Shown: in pieces, positions 24,087 through 33,640 of the stretch
Layout: every line of letters starts with the position of its first letter
How positions within the stretch are numbered: the first letter of the stretch is position 1
Assembly (NCBI RefSeq): GCF_003285015.1
Contig: NZ_QMFB01000029.1
Span: 52,894 to 116,893, forward strand
DNA: 64,000 nucleotides
Source of the DNA: Paenibacillus contaminans
GTDB taxonomy: Bacteria > Bacillota > Bacilli > Paenibacillales > NBRC-103111
Direction of reading: 5' to 3'
The notes under the pieces: generated by a model
What the model saw: only the letters and a program-made list of their open reading frames with translations
Database searches by the model: none
What the model was told of the DNA's origin: nothing
Made by a program: the position numbers and the translations under genes

Positions 24087-25004
24087 ATGATGAGAGCAGC
24101 AGCATTTCGCTCAATCGGCGGACCTGAGGTCATGGAGGTCATGTCATTTCCCGAGCCACAGGCCGGTTCGGGGCAAGTCAGGGTCCGGGTGAAAACGGCC
24201 GGGGTACAGCATTACGATTGCAGCGTGCGGAACGGTTGGGCTCCGCAGGGCGTCGCCATTCAGATTCCGCAAATTCCGGGCAACGAGTTCGCGGGCATCA
24301 TCGATCAAGTAGGCGATGGCGTAACCGGCTTTCACATAGGCGGCGAAGTACTCGGCTTCGCACTATTGAATTGTTACGCTGAATATGTGGTCGTGGGCGC
24401 AGACCAAATCGTAAGCAAGCCCGGCAGCATGACCTGGGAAGAGGCAGGAGGGCTGACCGGCAACGGCCAGGGCGCCCATATTGCCATGAAAGCCATTGGA
24501 GTTGGGCCGGGCGACACCGTATTAATCAATGGCGCGGCCGGATCACTGGGCGCTTTTGCCGTACAACTGGCTAAGGAATGGGGGGCCAAAACCGTCATCG
24601 GCACCGCCAGTAAGCAGAACCATGACTACCTTCGTTCGTTAGGCGCTGTTCCGGTGACGTATGAGGAAGGTCTCACTGAGCGAGTAAAGGCGCTTGCGCC
24701 GGACGGCGTCGATGCCGCATTCGATACGGCCGGAGGCGAGGGGATTCACGCCGCGGTGAACTTGGTGCAGGACAAAAACCGTATATGCACGTTCTTCGCC
24801 TATGGCCTCATCGAGGAACTCGGCCTTCGCGTCGTCCGTGGCCAGCGCTCCGCCGCCCGTCTGGCCGAGCTTGTCGATCTGCACAGCAAGGGCAAGCTGC
24901 GTATCCATATCCGGCAGACGTTCCCACTCGAACGGGCCGCGGATGCGCATCGGCTGATCGAAACGAGACACGGCCGAGGCAAGATTGTCCTCACAATCGA
25001 CTAA
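24087..25004 (+). CDS. zinc-less quinone oxidoreductase-like medium-chain dehydrogenase
   Basis: 305-residue MDR-superfamily enzyme. The GroES-like N-terminal half has PGNEFAGIIDQVGDGV, followed by the NADPH-binding Rossmann half with INGAAGSLGAFAVQLAKEWGA (about residues 150-170) and DTAGGEGI. The catalytic-zinc cysteine and histidine of alcohol dehydrogenases are not present in the usual places, which fits NADPH:quinone oxidoreductases acting on quinones or enals. GGGGAGGATTGC precedes ATG 24087. It ends at a bidirectional terminator. Confidence 0.9.
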   Translation: MMRAAAFRSIGGPEVMEVMSFPEPQAGSGQVRVRVKTAGVQHYDCSVRNGWAPQGVAIQIPQIPGNEFAGIIDQVGDGVTGFHIGGEVLGFALLNCYAEYVVVGADQIVSKPGSMTWEEAGGLTGNGQGAHIAMKAIGVGPGDTVLINGAAGSLGAFAVQLAKEWGAKTVIGTASKQNHDYLRSLGAVPVTYEEGLTERVKALAPDGVDAAFDTAGGEGIHAAVNLVQDKNRICTFFAYGLIEELGLRVVRGQRSAARLAELVDLHSKGKLRIHIRQTFPLERAADAHRLIETRHGRGKIVLTID

Positions 25005-25125
25005 GTAGAGTCCATCGAAAATGATTCAACCAAGGATAAACGGCTTCGCCGTGCTTTAAGGACAGGCTCGTTTACCGTTGAATATAAGCACTTGATACGT
25101 GAAACATATAAATTCCTTATATTTG

Positions 25126-25151
25126 AAAAAGTCACCGTAAGGTGACTTTTT
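25126..25151. terminator. bidirectional Rho-independent terminator
   Basis: AAAAAGTCACC (25126-25136), loop GTAA, GGTGACTTTTT (25141-25151): a perfect 11-bp stem with A and T tracts on the two sides. It serves the convergent oxidoreductase gene (plus) and GH3 operon (minus). Confidence 0.92.
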
Positions 25152-25217
25152 AGTTTTTACCAGTCAGGCTTTCGCGGAACAAGCAAATGGACAGTCGAAT
25201 AGATTCATCTGCGTCCG

Positions 25218-27497
25218 CTAACTGTTCTCCTGCGCCCCTATCGTATTCGCAAGGTGCAAAAGCCCCTCGAGCATTTCGTCGGTGAACGCCCCCTTGCTGA
25301 AAGCGACTAGCGATCGAAGCGGCATTTCTCGGATAAACACGGCCATCATCTCCGAGCTGTGCTTTTCTTGCGAATCGGACAAACCTTGCGTAAATTGGCG
25401 AATGATAGGCTCAACCCGAGGATCGGCGATCAAATCCGACAAGGACGACTGGCGGTCGTATTGCCTTGCGATCGAAGTTGTCGAACGGAGAGTTACCGTC
25501 TCTTCCAGCAAAATATGCCGAGAGGACTGGCCGATCAGAATATCGAACTCTCCCGTCTCCGCGTGCCAATCTTTAAGTTCTGGATCATAAAAAGCGAACG
25601 CCCTCTTATCCAACGTAAAGGCAATTTCTTTGGCTTCCCCGGCATGAAGCTCGACTTTCGCGAATGCCTTCAGTTCCTTCTCCGGCCGAACCAATCGGCT
25701 AACCTTGTCCTTTACATACAATTGAATCGTTTCCTTGCCTGTTCGAACGCCGGTATTCCGAACCCAAAGACGCACGGTGAGCGTTTCTAGATCGCTGAAA
25801 TCTTTCTTATCGAGATACAAATCGCTGTATTCGAACGACGTATAACTTAAGCCGAAGCCGAATGGATAAAGCGGCTCGATATTGCGGCTGTCATAATAGC
25901 GGTAGCCGATGAAGAGGCCTTCGCGATATTCGCAGCGATCTCCCTCGCCCGGAAAACCGAGGTATGCCGGAGTGCTTGGCAGATCGACCGGGAACGTTTC
26001 CGCAAGCTTGCCGCACGGATTCGCATCTCCGAACAGAATGTCCGCAAGCGCGCCTCCAAAGCCTTGGCCGCCCAAGTAAGCTTCAACGATTCCGCCCGCA
26101 TGCTTCGCCCAAGGCATCTCCACGGGAGAGCCATTGCATAAAACGACAATGACCCGCTCCTGAACTTGCGCTATGGCGCGGATAATCTCGGCTTGGTTAA
26201 AGGGAATCCGCAGATGCTGCCGATCATACGATTCCGATTCGCAGCGCTCGGGCAGGCCAACGATAACGATAACCGCTTCGGCTTCCGCCGCTGCCGCTCT
26301 CGCCTCCTCTTCCAATGCCTTGTTGATTGCCTCGTTGTCCAGATCGTAGCCTTGCGCGTAGACAAGCTCGCTGCCTTCGCCCAGTTTGTCGGTTACTGCG
26401 GCTGCCACATCATCCACTTGCGTCGGCTTCATATGCGAACTTCCGCCGCCCTGAATTTTCGGCGAACGGACCATTGCTCCTATAAGCGCGATCTTACGCT
26501 TCGTCTTGGACAACGGAAGCAGGTTCGCCTCGTTCTTAAGGAGCACCATGCTTTCCGCCGCGGCCTTCCGGGCAAGATTATGATGACGCTCATAATCGCA
26601 ATCGATCGGCTGCCCGGAACGCTTCGCGGAGAGCAAAGCTAATTGCAGCACCCGCTCGACGGCATGGTCCAGCGCTTCTTCGGTCAATGCCCCGCTTTGC
26701 ACCGCTTTGATTATGCTTGCAGGACCGTAGCCTTCGCTCGAAGGCATCTCCAAATCAAGCCCGGTCCGAATTCCTTCCGACAGCACGTTCACCGCTCCCC
26801 AATCGGAGACGACCGCGCCTTCAAACCCCCATTCCTGCTTCAGAATTTGATTCAACAAATGCGGATGCTCCGAGCAATAAGCGCCATTGACCCGATTGTA
26901 GGCGCTCATGATCGTCCATGGCTGACTGCCCTTGACGGCAATCTCGAAGGCGTTCAAGTATAGCTCCCGCAGCGCTCTCTCTTCTACGACAGCATCGGTC
27001 GTCATCCGCCGCTCTTCCTTATTGTTGCAAGCATAATGCTTCAACGAGGTGCCAACGTTTTGGCTCTGAACGCCGTTAATGTAAGCTTTGGCCATCTCCC
27101 CCGACAAATAGGGATCCTCCGAGAAATATTCGAAGTTTCTCCCGTTTAGGGGAGAGCGTTTCAGGTTCACGCCAGGCCCGAGCAAAATATCCACTCCCGC
27201 CGCATGACACTCCTTCCCGAGCGCAACGCCGATTTCCGTCAGCAGTTCCCGGTCCCAGGATGACGCCAGCGCCGACGCCGATGGAAAGCAAGTGGCCGGA
27301 GCGCTGTCACTCACATCGAAGTTGACTTCAAATTCGTCAAGCTTCCTTAACCCGTGGGGGCCGTTCATCATGACGATGGACGGGATGCCCAATCTTTCCA
27401 GCGCGTTCGTTCTCCAATAATCCTTGCCCGAGCACAAGCTCGCCTTCTCTTCCAAGGTCATGAGGGAAAGCCATTCCTTTACTTTTGTAAGCTCCAT
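25218..27497 (-). CDS. glycoside hydrolase family 3 (beta-glucosidase/xylosidase type)
   Basis: 759 residues, no signal peptide, so it acts on imported oligosaccharides. The GH3 N-terminal barrel shows NGPHGLR, GPGVNLKRSPLNGRNFEYFSEDP, KHYACNN and the nucleophile aspartate in VVSDWGA (about residue 240). The C-terminal alpha/beta domain follows (GGGSSHMKP, CNGSPVEMPW), then a fibronectin-like domain (GFGLSYTSFEYS to the end). It is the last gene of the polysaccharide operon, following the two permeases, and is likely to release monosaccharides from the imported substrate. Confidence 0.95.
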   Translation of the reverse strand: MELTKVKEWLSLMTLEEKASLCSGKDYWRTNALERLGIPSIVMMNGPHGLRKLDEFEVNFDVSDSAPATCFPSASALASSWDRELLTEIGVALGKECHAAGVDILLGPGVNLKRSPLNGRNFEYFSEDPYLSGEMAKAYINGVQSQNVGTSLKHYACNNKEERRMTTDAVVEERALRELYLNAFEIAVKGSQPWTIMSAYNRVNGAYCSEHPHLLNQILKQEWGFEGAVVSDWGAVNVLSEGIRTGLDLEMPSSEGYGPASIIKAVQSGALTEEALDHAVERVLQLALLSAKRSGQPIDCDYERHHNLARKAAAESMVLLKNEANLLPLSKTKRKIALIGAMVRSPKIQGGGSSHMKPTQVDDVAAAVTDKLGEGSELVYAQGYDLDNEAINKALEEEARAAAAEAEAVIVIVGLPERCESESYDRQHLRIPFNQAEIIRAIAQVQERVIVVLCNGSPVEMPWAKHAGGIVEAYLGGQGFGGALADILFGDANPCGKLAETFPVDLPSTPAYLGFPGEGDRCEYREGLFIGYRYYDSRNIEPLYPFGFGLSYTSFEYSDLYLDKKDFSDLETLTVRLWVRNTGVRTGKETIQLYVKDKVSRLVRPEKELKAFAKVELHAGEAKEIAFTLDKRAFAFYDPELKDWHAETGEFDILIGQSSRHILLEETVTLRSTTSIARQYDRQSSLSDLIADPRVEPIIRQFTQGLSDSQEKHSSEMMAVFIREMPLRSLVAFSKGAFTDEMLEGLLHLANTIGAQENS

Positions 27498-27521
27498 CCG
27501 TCTGTTCCTCCTCGCTCCTGC

Positions 27522-28409
27522 CTATCCTTTAACCGCGCCGATCGTTATGCCTTTAATGAGATATTTTTGAAAGAAGGGATACATGGCGATAATCGGCAGT
27601 ACGCCGACTACGGCGATCGCCATCTTTACGGTCGTGCTGGGCAAATTCGCCCCTGCCTCGCCTAATTGCGCGCTGAACTTGCTTTCCGTCAGAAACTGAA
27701 TGTCCGTCAGCATTCGATTCAGAATGTTCTGAATACTGAATAGCTTAGAATTCGTCACGTAGATCATGCCGTTAAACCAGTCGTTCCAGTAGATGATCGC
27801 CTGAATCAGGCCTACGGTGGCCACGATCGGCATCGACAGCGGCAATATGATTCTCCAGAAAATTTTGAACTCTCCAGCTCCGTCTATTTGCGCCGCTTCG
27901 ATTAAGGCCGGAGGGATCGTCGTCATGAAAAAGGTCCGCATCAGCAGCACGTTAAAGCCGTTCATCAGCAATCCGGGCACGATAAGCGCCAGAATCGTAT
28001 TTTTAATATGGAATAATTGCACATAGATCAAATAGGTCGGGGTCAACCCGCCATTGAACAGCAAGGTGAAAAAAACGAAAAATGCGATTGCCCCGCGCCA
28101 TGGAACGCCTTGTCTGGACATCGGGTAAGCGAGCATCGCGGTCATGAGCAAGCTTGCCGCCGTGCCGAAAATCGTTACAAACACCGTTACGCCATATGCC
28201 CGCGCGAGTTGGTCGGAATGATTCCATAAGTAACGGTAAGCATCCAGCCCCAGTTGATCGGGAAAAAAGGTGTAGCCCTGCCGCAGGATCGAGCTTTCAT
28301 CCGATACGGATGAGATGACAAGCAGCAGGAAGGGCAGCACGCAGGCCGCCGCTAGGGCAAGCATCGGAAGATGAAGCCAAAACTGTTTTCCCCTGTCGAT
28401 CGTATTCAT
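27522..28409 (-). CDS. carbohydrate ABC transporter permease, YtcP/LplC type
   Basis: 295 residues, six membrane helices. The inner-membrane-component motif EAAQIDGAGEFKIFWRIILPLSMPI (the EAA loop, about residues 190-215) contacts the ATPase. It ends YLIKGITIGAVKG, the usual C-terminus of LplC/YtcP permeases. It partners the permease at 28434 and the lipoprotein at 32022. No ATPase gene is in the operon; such systems use a shared MsmX-like ATPase. Confidence 0.94.
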   Translation of the reverse strand: MNTIDRGKQFWLHLPMLALAAACVLPFLLLVISSVSDESSILRQGYTFFPDQLGLDAYRYLWNHSDQLARAYGVTVFVTIFGTAASLLMTAMLAYPMSRQGVPWRGAIAFFVFFTLLFNGGLTPTYLIYVQLFHIKNTILALIVPGLLMNGFNVLLMRTFFMTTIPPALIEAAQIDGAGEFKIFWRIILPLSMPIVATVGLIQAIIYWNDWFNGMIYVTNSKLFSIQNILNRMLTDIQFLTESKFSAQLGEAGANLPSTTVKMAIAVVGVLPIIAMYPFFQKYLIKGITIGAVKG

Positions 28410-28433
28410 GCTTCTCCACTCCAGTCCCGGACC

Positions 28434-29366
28434 TTAGAACAATGCGCTGTCCTTGTTGAATTTGCGTACCGCATAGTTCGATAGAATCACCAGCACGAAA
28501 CCGACGATGGACTGGTACAGTCCTGCGGCGGAAGACATCCCGATATCTCCGAGATTCATAAGAGCCCGGTAGACATAGGTGTCGATGACTTGAGTCGTAT
28601 CGTTAAGCGCTCCCGAGCCTAGCGGAACTTGATAGAACAGGCCGAAATCCGAATAGAAAATTTTGCCGATAGCGAGCAAGGTCATCATAATGATGATCGG
28701 GGACAGCAGAGGCAGCGTAATGCTGCGGATTTGCTGCCATTTGGAGGCACCGTCCAGCTTGGCCGCCTCGTAATATTCCGGATCGATCCCGATAATCGCC
28801 GCCAAGTAAATGACGCACAGGAAGCCTGCCCCCTTCCACATGCTGATGATCGTCAGGATGAACGGCCAATACTGCGATTCGCTGTACCACGAAATCTCCT
28901 CTATACCGAGAAACGGAAGCACGGTCTTGTTCATGAAGCCGGTATCCATGCTCAGCAAAGAGTAGGCCAAATAGCTGACGATAACCATCGAGATGAGATG
29001 AGGCAGCAACAGCACGCTCTGATAAAATCTCGACATGAATCGGCTGCGAATTTCATTAAGCGCAATCGCGATGCCGACGGCAAACGCCGTGTTAAGAATG
29101 ATAAAAGTAAAATTATAAAGGATCGTGTTTCTTGTGATGATGTAGGCATCCTGCGTCTTGAACAAATATTCGAAGTTTCTAAAACCGACCCAATCGCTGC
29201 CGAGCAGTCCCTTCGCAAAATTGTAATCCTTGAAGGCGATAAGCAGCCCGAACATCGGCAAGTAGTTGTTGATTAGCAAATAGGTCAAGCCCGGTAACAT
29301 CATGAGCAGCAAAACACTGTATTTGCGTATTCCGTTCTTCCGGCGGAGCCGATAGGTTTGTTCCAT
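28434..29366 (-). CDS. sugar ABC transporter permease, LplB type
   Basis: 310 residues, six membrane helices and a basic N-terminus (YRLRRKNGIRKY). GLLIAFKDYN, WVGFRNFEYLFKT and the EAA loop YEAAKLDGASKWQQIRSITLPLL are characteristic of LplB proteins. It lies one base after the stop of the GH106-like gene and 25 bases before the second permease. It forms the channel together with that permease. Confidence 0.95.
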   Translation of the reverse strand: MEQTYRLRRKNGIRKYSVLLLMMLPGLTYLLINNYLPMFGLLIAFKDYNFAKGLLGSDWVGFRNFEYLFKTQDAYIITRNTILYNFTFIILNTAFAVGIAIALNEIRSRFMSRFYQSVLLLPHLISMVIVSYLAYSLLSMDTGFMNKTVLPFLGIEEISWYSESQYWPFILTIISMWKGAGFLCVIYLAAIIGIDPEYYEAAKLDGASKWQQIRSITLPLLSPIIIMMTLLAIGKIFYSDFGLFYQVPLGSGALNDTTQVIDTYVYRALMNLGDIGMSSAAGLYQSIVGFVLVILSNYAVRKFNKDSALF

Positions 29367-29367
29367 A

Positions 29368-32025
29368 TTACTCCCCGCTTCCCTCGCTTATCGTTGATGG
29401 CCTAAGAAGCCTAACTGGGCCGAGCAGACCGGAGGGCTCCTGCTGAACGAACTTGGAGAACCAATCCTGCTGATCTTTGACTAACGTATTCGTTACCTCG
29501 ACGGTTAACACGTTCGCCCCCTGCTGCCAAAACTCCGAAATATCCCAGACATAGGGAGCGCACAACCGGACTCCGGCTTCCCGTCCGTTTATCCAAACCT
29601 GCGCGGTCTCGTATACCCGGCCCAAATCAAGCCAGACGGAGCCGGCCGCTTCTTCGTCCCGCACTTGGCATTCGTACTTCATCGTGCCGGAAAATCTCGG
29701 CAGCAAATCGCGAGCGCTTATGTTCCGCAAGCTCGTTAATGTCCCCCAAGGCTTGAATTCAGGGTAGTCCTGTGCCGAGGCCAACGAAACATGCCACTCC
29801 GTCGGCTCAATCAGACGGCTTGCCGTTTTCGTCGCTGGTGCCGTCTTCCCCTGACCAATCGGATAATCCGCCTCGTCGCCGGGCGGAATGCGCAGCAAGA
29901 CGGCCGATTCATAAGCTCTGAGCGTGAGATCATGAGCATAATTCCGTCCTTCCCCGATCCGTTCCAACGTATTGCCGAAGGCGTCGTAGCGCAGCCATAC
30001 TCCATCGCCCGGAAGAATGACGCGAGTATTCAACGTCTCTTCGGGATGCTCGTTGAACAGCATGACGGTTTCCAAACGGTCATGACGATACTGGTACACT
30101 CGAAGATAAGGCTGTCTTTCGCTTGCCTCCAGCTCGTACATGCCCCAATCTCGCAATGTTTCTGAAAGACTAAACAGAGGCACGACCGCGACATTGGCCT
30201 GAGCTTCCAATCTCCTCAACGGCTCCGCATAGGGCACAGCTTGGCTAGCCCGTTGTGGCAGCGAGTCGACAAAGACGACCTGCAAGCCTGATTCCGCCAA
30301 TTCGGACAGCTTCGCGATCAATTCAATCGGCAACGCTTCTGCACACGGAACGATTAAGCAGCGATACCTTTCTTCGTGAACGGCAAGCTCTCCTCGAATA
30401 ACGCTTGAACGAAGCAACCTATCCGCCGGCAGAACGTCGCAATCAATTTGACGCTGCATGAGCTGCTTGACGGGCTCTTGGAACAGCATGGATTCCCCGG
30501 ACCATTCCGCTTCCGCATGATACAATACTCCCGCAGTCGCCACGTGCTGACCGTCGTTCAATAAATGGCAAAGCCGGTTTGTATAGGCGTTGAGCAGCCC
30601 GTAATATCTGAACTGCGGATTGTATCCCCTTGCATAGAAGTGCGGTGGACAGTCCCAATCGGGAAATTCCTTCTGGGAAAAAGCATGGGGCACGAAATGG
30701 TTAACGCCTCTGACAAGCATATGATCGGTCAGCCATTTCATCAGCTTCAAGCCTTCCGCCCAGCCGTACGCCCCGAAAATCTCGCAAAACGTCCGCCCCC
30801 GCTTCCGGGGATCGATATGTCCGAGCGATACCGCCAGCTTTGTCATACCATAGTGGAAAAAGACGCTGTCCGTCTCTCCGCCCATCCAGGAAAAGGACAT
30901 TTCATCGAAGCCGGGCACAATCTGCCACAGCACAACGTCAAGGCCCGACATATCTTGGCCCTCCAGCGCGCGGAAGAAATGTCCGGCCCCGCAGCCGAGT
31001 CTGGCGTGGACGTTGTTGTCCTCCATGAGGTGGCCGATGTAGGCGACGCCGCGCTCTTGGCACCAGCGTCCGATCCGGCCGCTAAAATGTTCCGCATACA
31101 GCTTGCTGACGACATTCATGTAGGCATATCGGACCGCGAACGTATGCGGACCGCCTTCGTGCCACAGCAAGGGCAGATGCCGGCGAAGATTCGGGCCGTA
31201 TTCCGCCTCGAGCAGATCAAGGAGATCGTCTCTCCACGGCAAAGCCATTTTGGCGTCGCCCAGCCCCGAAGCATAATCATAGGAAGATTTGCTGTTGTAG
31301 AAGCCCGGCTCGTCGGAGAAAAAGCCGGCGAACGCAGCGCCGAAATCGTCTTTATAGCGTTCATAATAGGCTTCATAAATCGTGTCGATCAAAATTTGCG
31401 TCGATTCCGGAACGATTGGGTTCAAATAATCTTTCCTGCGCTCGTCTCCCCCTTCACGAGTGACGACGAACAAACAAATCGTCCAAAAACCTTCAGGCAC
31501 GGGCCAATACAGCACGCCATCCTGTACGGAGGCTTCAAGGTCGATGGGAAGGAACTCGCCGTCCAGCTTTCCTGTGGCCGGATCACGTCTGGCGGCAGCG
31601 GCACCTATAGGCCTTGCTCCATCCAGAACGGACCAAGGACGAAGCAGGAAGGAGGCTTCGGGATCCGGGCCTCTCGCATCGATTCGCCGCTCCGATAGAA
31701 ACTGACGCTGATGGTCCGGCGGCGCTTCCTTCACCTTGCCTGCGGCATGGCCGGTCGGAAAGTGATCGTCGTCGAACACCCAAATCTGCATGCCGTAAGT
31801 CCGTGCCTCGTCCATAATAATGTCCATGTCTCTCCACCACTTCGGACCAAGCATGTCGGGATGGGGCCTGGACTCGACGCATACCGCTCTTATCCCCGCT
31901 TCCCTTATGCGCGCAAGCTCCTCGCGGATGACGGCTTCCTCTTCTCCGCGCTGCCAGAGGAACGGGAGAATATAGTTCCGTTCCTCGCCGCCGAGCAATT
32001 CCTGCAATTTGCTATTGCCGCTCAT
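29368..32025 (-). CDS. GH106-like large glycoside hydrolase (alpha-L-rhamnosidase-like)
   Basis: 885 residues, no signal peptide. The N-terminal barrel region begins with FLWQRGEEEAVIREELARIREAGI and VFDDDHFPTGHAAG. Acidic motifs FFSDEPGFY (about residue 235) and GHLMEDNNVHARLGCGAGHFFRALEGQD resemble GH106 and related uncharacterised families. The C-terminus (about residues 760-880) is a GH2-like jelly-roll domain with WLDLGRVYETAQVWINGREAG. ATG 32025 overlaps the binding-protein stop (ATGA). Position between binding protein and permeases supports cytoplasmic breakdown of an imported oligosaccharide, possibly rhamnose- or uronate-containing. The precise bond is unknown. Confidence 0.72.
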   Translation of the reverse strand: MSGNSKLQELLGGEERNYILPFLWQRGEEEAVIREELARIREAGIRAVCVESRPHPDMLGPKWWRDMDIIMDEARTYGMQIWVFDDDHFPTGHAAGKVKEAPPDHQRQFLSERRIDARGPDPEASFLLRPWSVLDGARPIGAAAARRDPATGKLDGEFLPIDLEASVQDGVLYWPVPEGFWTICLFVVTREGGDERRKDYLNPIVPESTQILIDTIYEAYYERYKDDFGAAFAGFFSDEPGFYNSKSSYDYASGLGDAKMALPWRDDLLDLLEAEYGPNLRRHLPLLWHEGGPHTFAVRYAYMNVVSKLYAEHFSGRIGRWCQERGVAYIGHLMEDNNVHARLGCGAGHFFRALEGQDMSGLDVVLWQIVPGFDEMSFSWMGGETDSVFFHYGMTKLAVSLGHIDPRKRGRTFCEIFGAYGWAEGLKLMKWLTDHMLVRGVNHFVPHAFSQKEFPDWDCPPHFYARGYNPQFRYYGLLNAYTNRLCHLLNDGQHVATAGVLYHAEAEWSGESMLFQEPVKQLMQRQIDCDVLPADRLLRSSVIRGELAVHEERYRCLIVPCAEALPIELIAKLSELAESGLQVVFVDSLPQRASQAVPYAEPLRRLEAQANVAVVPLFSLSETLRDWGMYELEASERQPYLRVYQYRHDRLETVMLFNEHPEETLNTRVILPGDGVWLRYDAFGNTLERIGEGRNYAHDLTLRAYESAVLLRIPPGDEADYPIGQGKTAPATKTASRLIEPTEWHVSLASAQDYPEFKPWGTLTSLRNISARDLLPRFSGTMKYECQVRDEEAAGSVWLDLGRVYETAQVWINGREAGVRLCAPYVWDISEFWQQGANVLTVEVTNTLVKDQQDWFSKFVQQEPSGLLGPVRLLRPSTISEGSGE

Positions 32026-33557
32026 CGCTGACCCCCGGCTTTAGCCCATGCATCCAACTGGCGCTGCTTCTCCGCAATCACTTTATCCAGACCCGCGGCT
32101 TTCAGCTTTTGATTCAATTGAGGAAGCACTTTATCCGGGTCGACGGAGCCGGTCTCCAGCACGAGGTAGTATTGCGCGATGACGTTGGAAACCGCGGCGA
32201 TTTCCGTCTTCACGGACTCGGTGTCCATCGTAAAGCCCATCGCTTTCGACTTGACCGCTTGATCGTTGAATTCCTTCATTTTCTGCCAAATATTAGGGTC
32301 TTCCCCCTCAAACACATAAGCGAGAAATTGATTGCCGAACAGCCAGCTCATATTCAAGTTATAGCCGTTCGTCAGCATCGTTACGCCTTCCGGGTACTTG
32401 ATCACATTGTCGGACACTTTGACGTAATGCTTACCTTCAATGCCCCAATCCAGCAAATTTACGAGCTCCGCATTTCCGTACATCAAGTCCAAAAACTTCA
32501 TCGATGCTTCCGGATTGTCCGCTTCTCTAGGAATGCCCCACATAATGTTCAGAACATGATCCGTCATCGATACCGGAGCCGATAGCTCTGCGCTAACCAT
32601 CTCCTTGCCGATCGAGCGGGATTCCTGCGCATCAAAGCCAGGCTTCAGCTTCGAGAGGTAGCCGAAGGCACGATCTGCCTTCATTAATTCGATCTGGCTC
32701 GACTTGTTCGTAGAAGCATCCTTCAGCAAGTAACCCGCCTCATACCAGCTTCTCATCCGTTTCAAAAGCTCGGCATACTCCGGCGACTCATAGCTGTTGA
32801 CTAGCTGCAAGCCGTTGTCGTAGCCAGGGAGAACGCCTATTCCATTGCCTATCCCGTCGTGCCAGCTATAGCTCGTTAAGAAAGAAAACCCCGCACCGCT
32901 TGGAATTAATGGCGTTATCCCCGGTTCTTTATCTTTAATGATCTTAAGCGCGGCTTCTACGTCGTCCAAGGATTTGATTTTGCCTGCATCGATGCCGTAC
33001 TTGTCTGCAAGGTCTTTGCGCATCGTGAAACCGTTGGCGGTCGCCAGATCTCTTACTGGCGTTACGCCGTAGATATGGCCGTCCACCTTGCTTGCGTTCA
33101 AATATACGGGATCAAGCGCCTTGCGAATATTGCTCCCATGCTTGTCGAGCAGTTCGTCCAGCGGAAGCAATTGTCCTCGGGATACTTGGGAGCTAAACCC
33201 GAACGGCGAACCCACAACGATCAGATCCAGCTTCTCGCTGCTCGTCAGCATCAGATTGACCTGCTGGGCGTATGCTCCATAATTGATCGGCATCAAATTG
33301 ACGGACACATTGATTTTGGCTGTTGTGATTTTGTTGATTTCAGCTTCTACCGCCTTCAGATCGGGCGGCGTTCCCGTTACGCTCAGAAAGGCGACGTTCA
33401 GCTCGTCGATTTTCTGCGGCTGGCCGCCTGAAGGAGCTTCCGTCCCGGAAGTGTTCCCCGGCTTCCCCGATTCGCCTGAGCCTCCATTGGAACCGCATGC
33501 CGACAACAATAGCAATACGATTCCTAAACTTGCGGACAACCATGCCTTCTTGCTCAT
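32022..33557 (-). CDS. extracellular sugar-binding lipoprotein (LipO-like)
   Basis: 511 residues. A signal peptide with lipobox LLSAC (cysteine about residue 20) and a Gly/Ser/Pro-rich tether precede a large binding domain (LNVAFLSVTGTPPDLKAVEAE, QVNLMLTSSEKLDLIVVGSP). This is the solute-binding subunit of the LplB/YtcP-type importer encoded just downstream. ATG 33557 with GAGGGGGAAATACA upstream is preferred over 33581. Family members bind large oligosaccharides. Confidence 0.93.
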   Translation of the reverse strand: MSKKAWLSASLGIVLLLLSACGSNGGSGESGKPGNTSGTEAPSGGQPQKIDELNVAFLSVTGTPPDLKAVEAEINKITTAKINVSVNLMPINYGAYAQQVNLMLTSSEKLDLIVVGSPFGFSSQVSRGQLLPLDELLDKHGSNIRKALDPVYLNASKVDGHIYGVTPVRDLATANGFTMRKDLADKYGIDAGKIKSLDDVEAALKIIKDKEPGITPLIPSGAGFSFLTSYSWHDGIGNGIGVLPGYDNGLQLVNSYESPEYAELLKRMRSWYEAGYLLKDASTNKSSQIELMKADRAFGYLSKLKPGFDAQESRSIGKEMVSAELSAPVSMTDHVLNIMWGIPREADNPEASMKFLDLMYGNAELVNLLDWGIEGKHYVKVSDNVIKYPEGVTMLTNGYNLNMSWLFGNQFLAYVFEGEDPNIWQKMKEFNDQAVKSKAMGFTMDTESVKTEIAAVSNVIAQYYLVLETGSVDPDKVLPQLNQKLKAAGLDKVIAEKQRQLDAWAKAGGQR

Positions 33558-33640
33558 TGTATTTCCCCCTCGCTTGGTCATTTGGCTTTCTCTTGCATTG
33601 TAGCCGGAGACCGCCGCTTTCTTCTGCTTCAGCTTCGACT

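Noticed and set aside
30565..31698. 377-codon plus-strand frame opposite the GH106-like gene
   Set aside because: Antisense shadow of a high-GC gene; no RBS, no recognisable domain.
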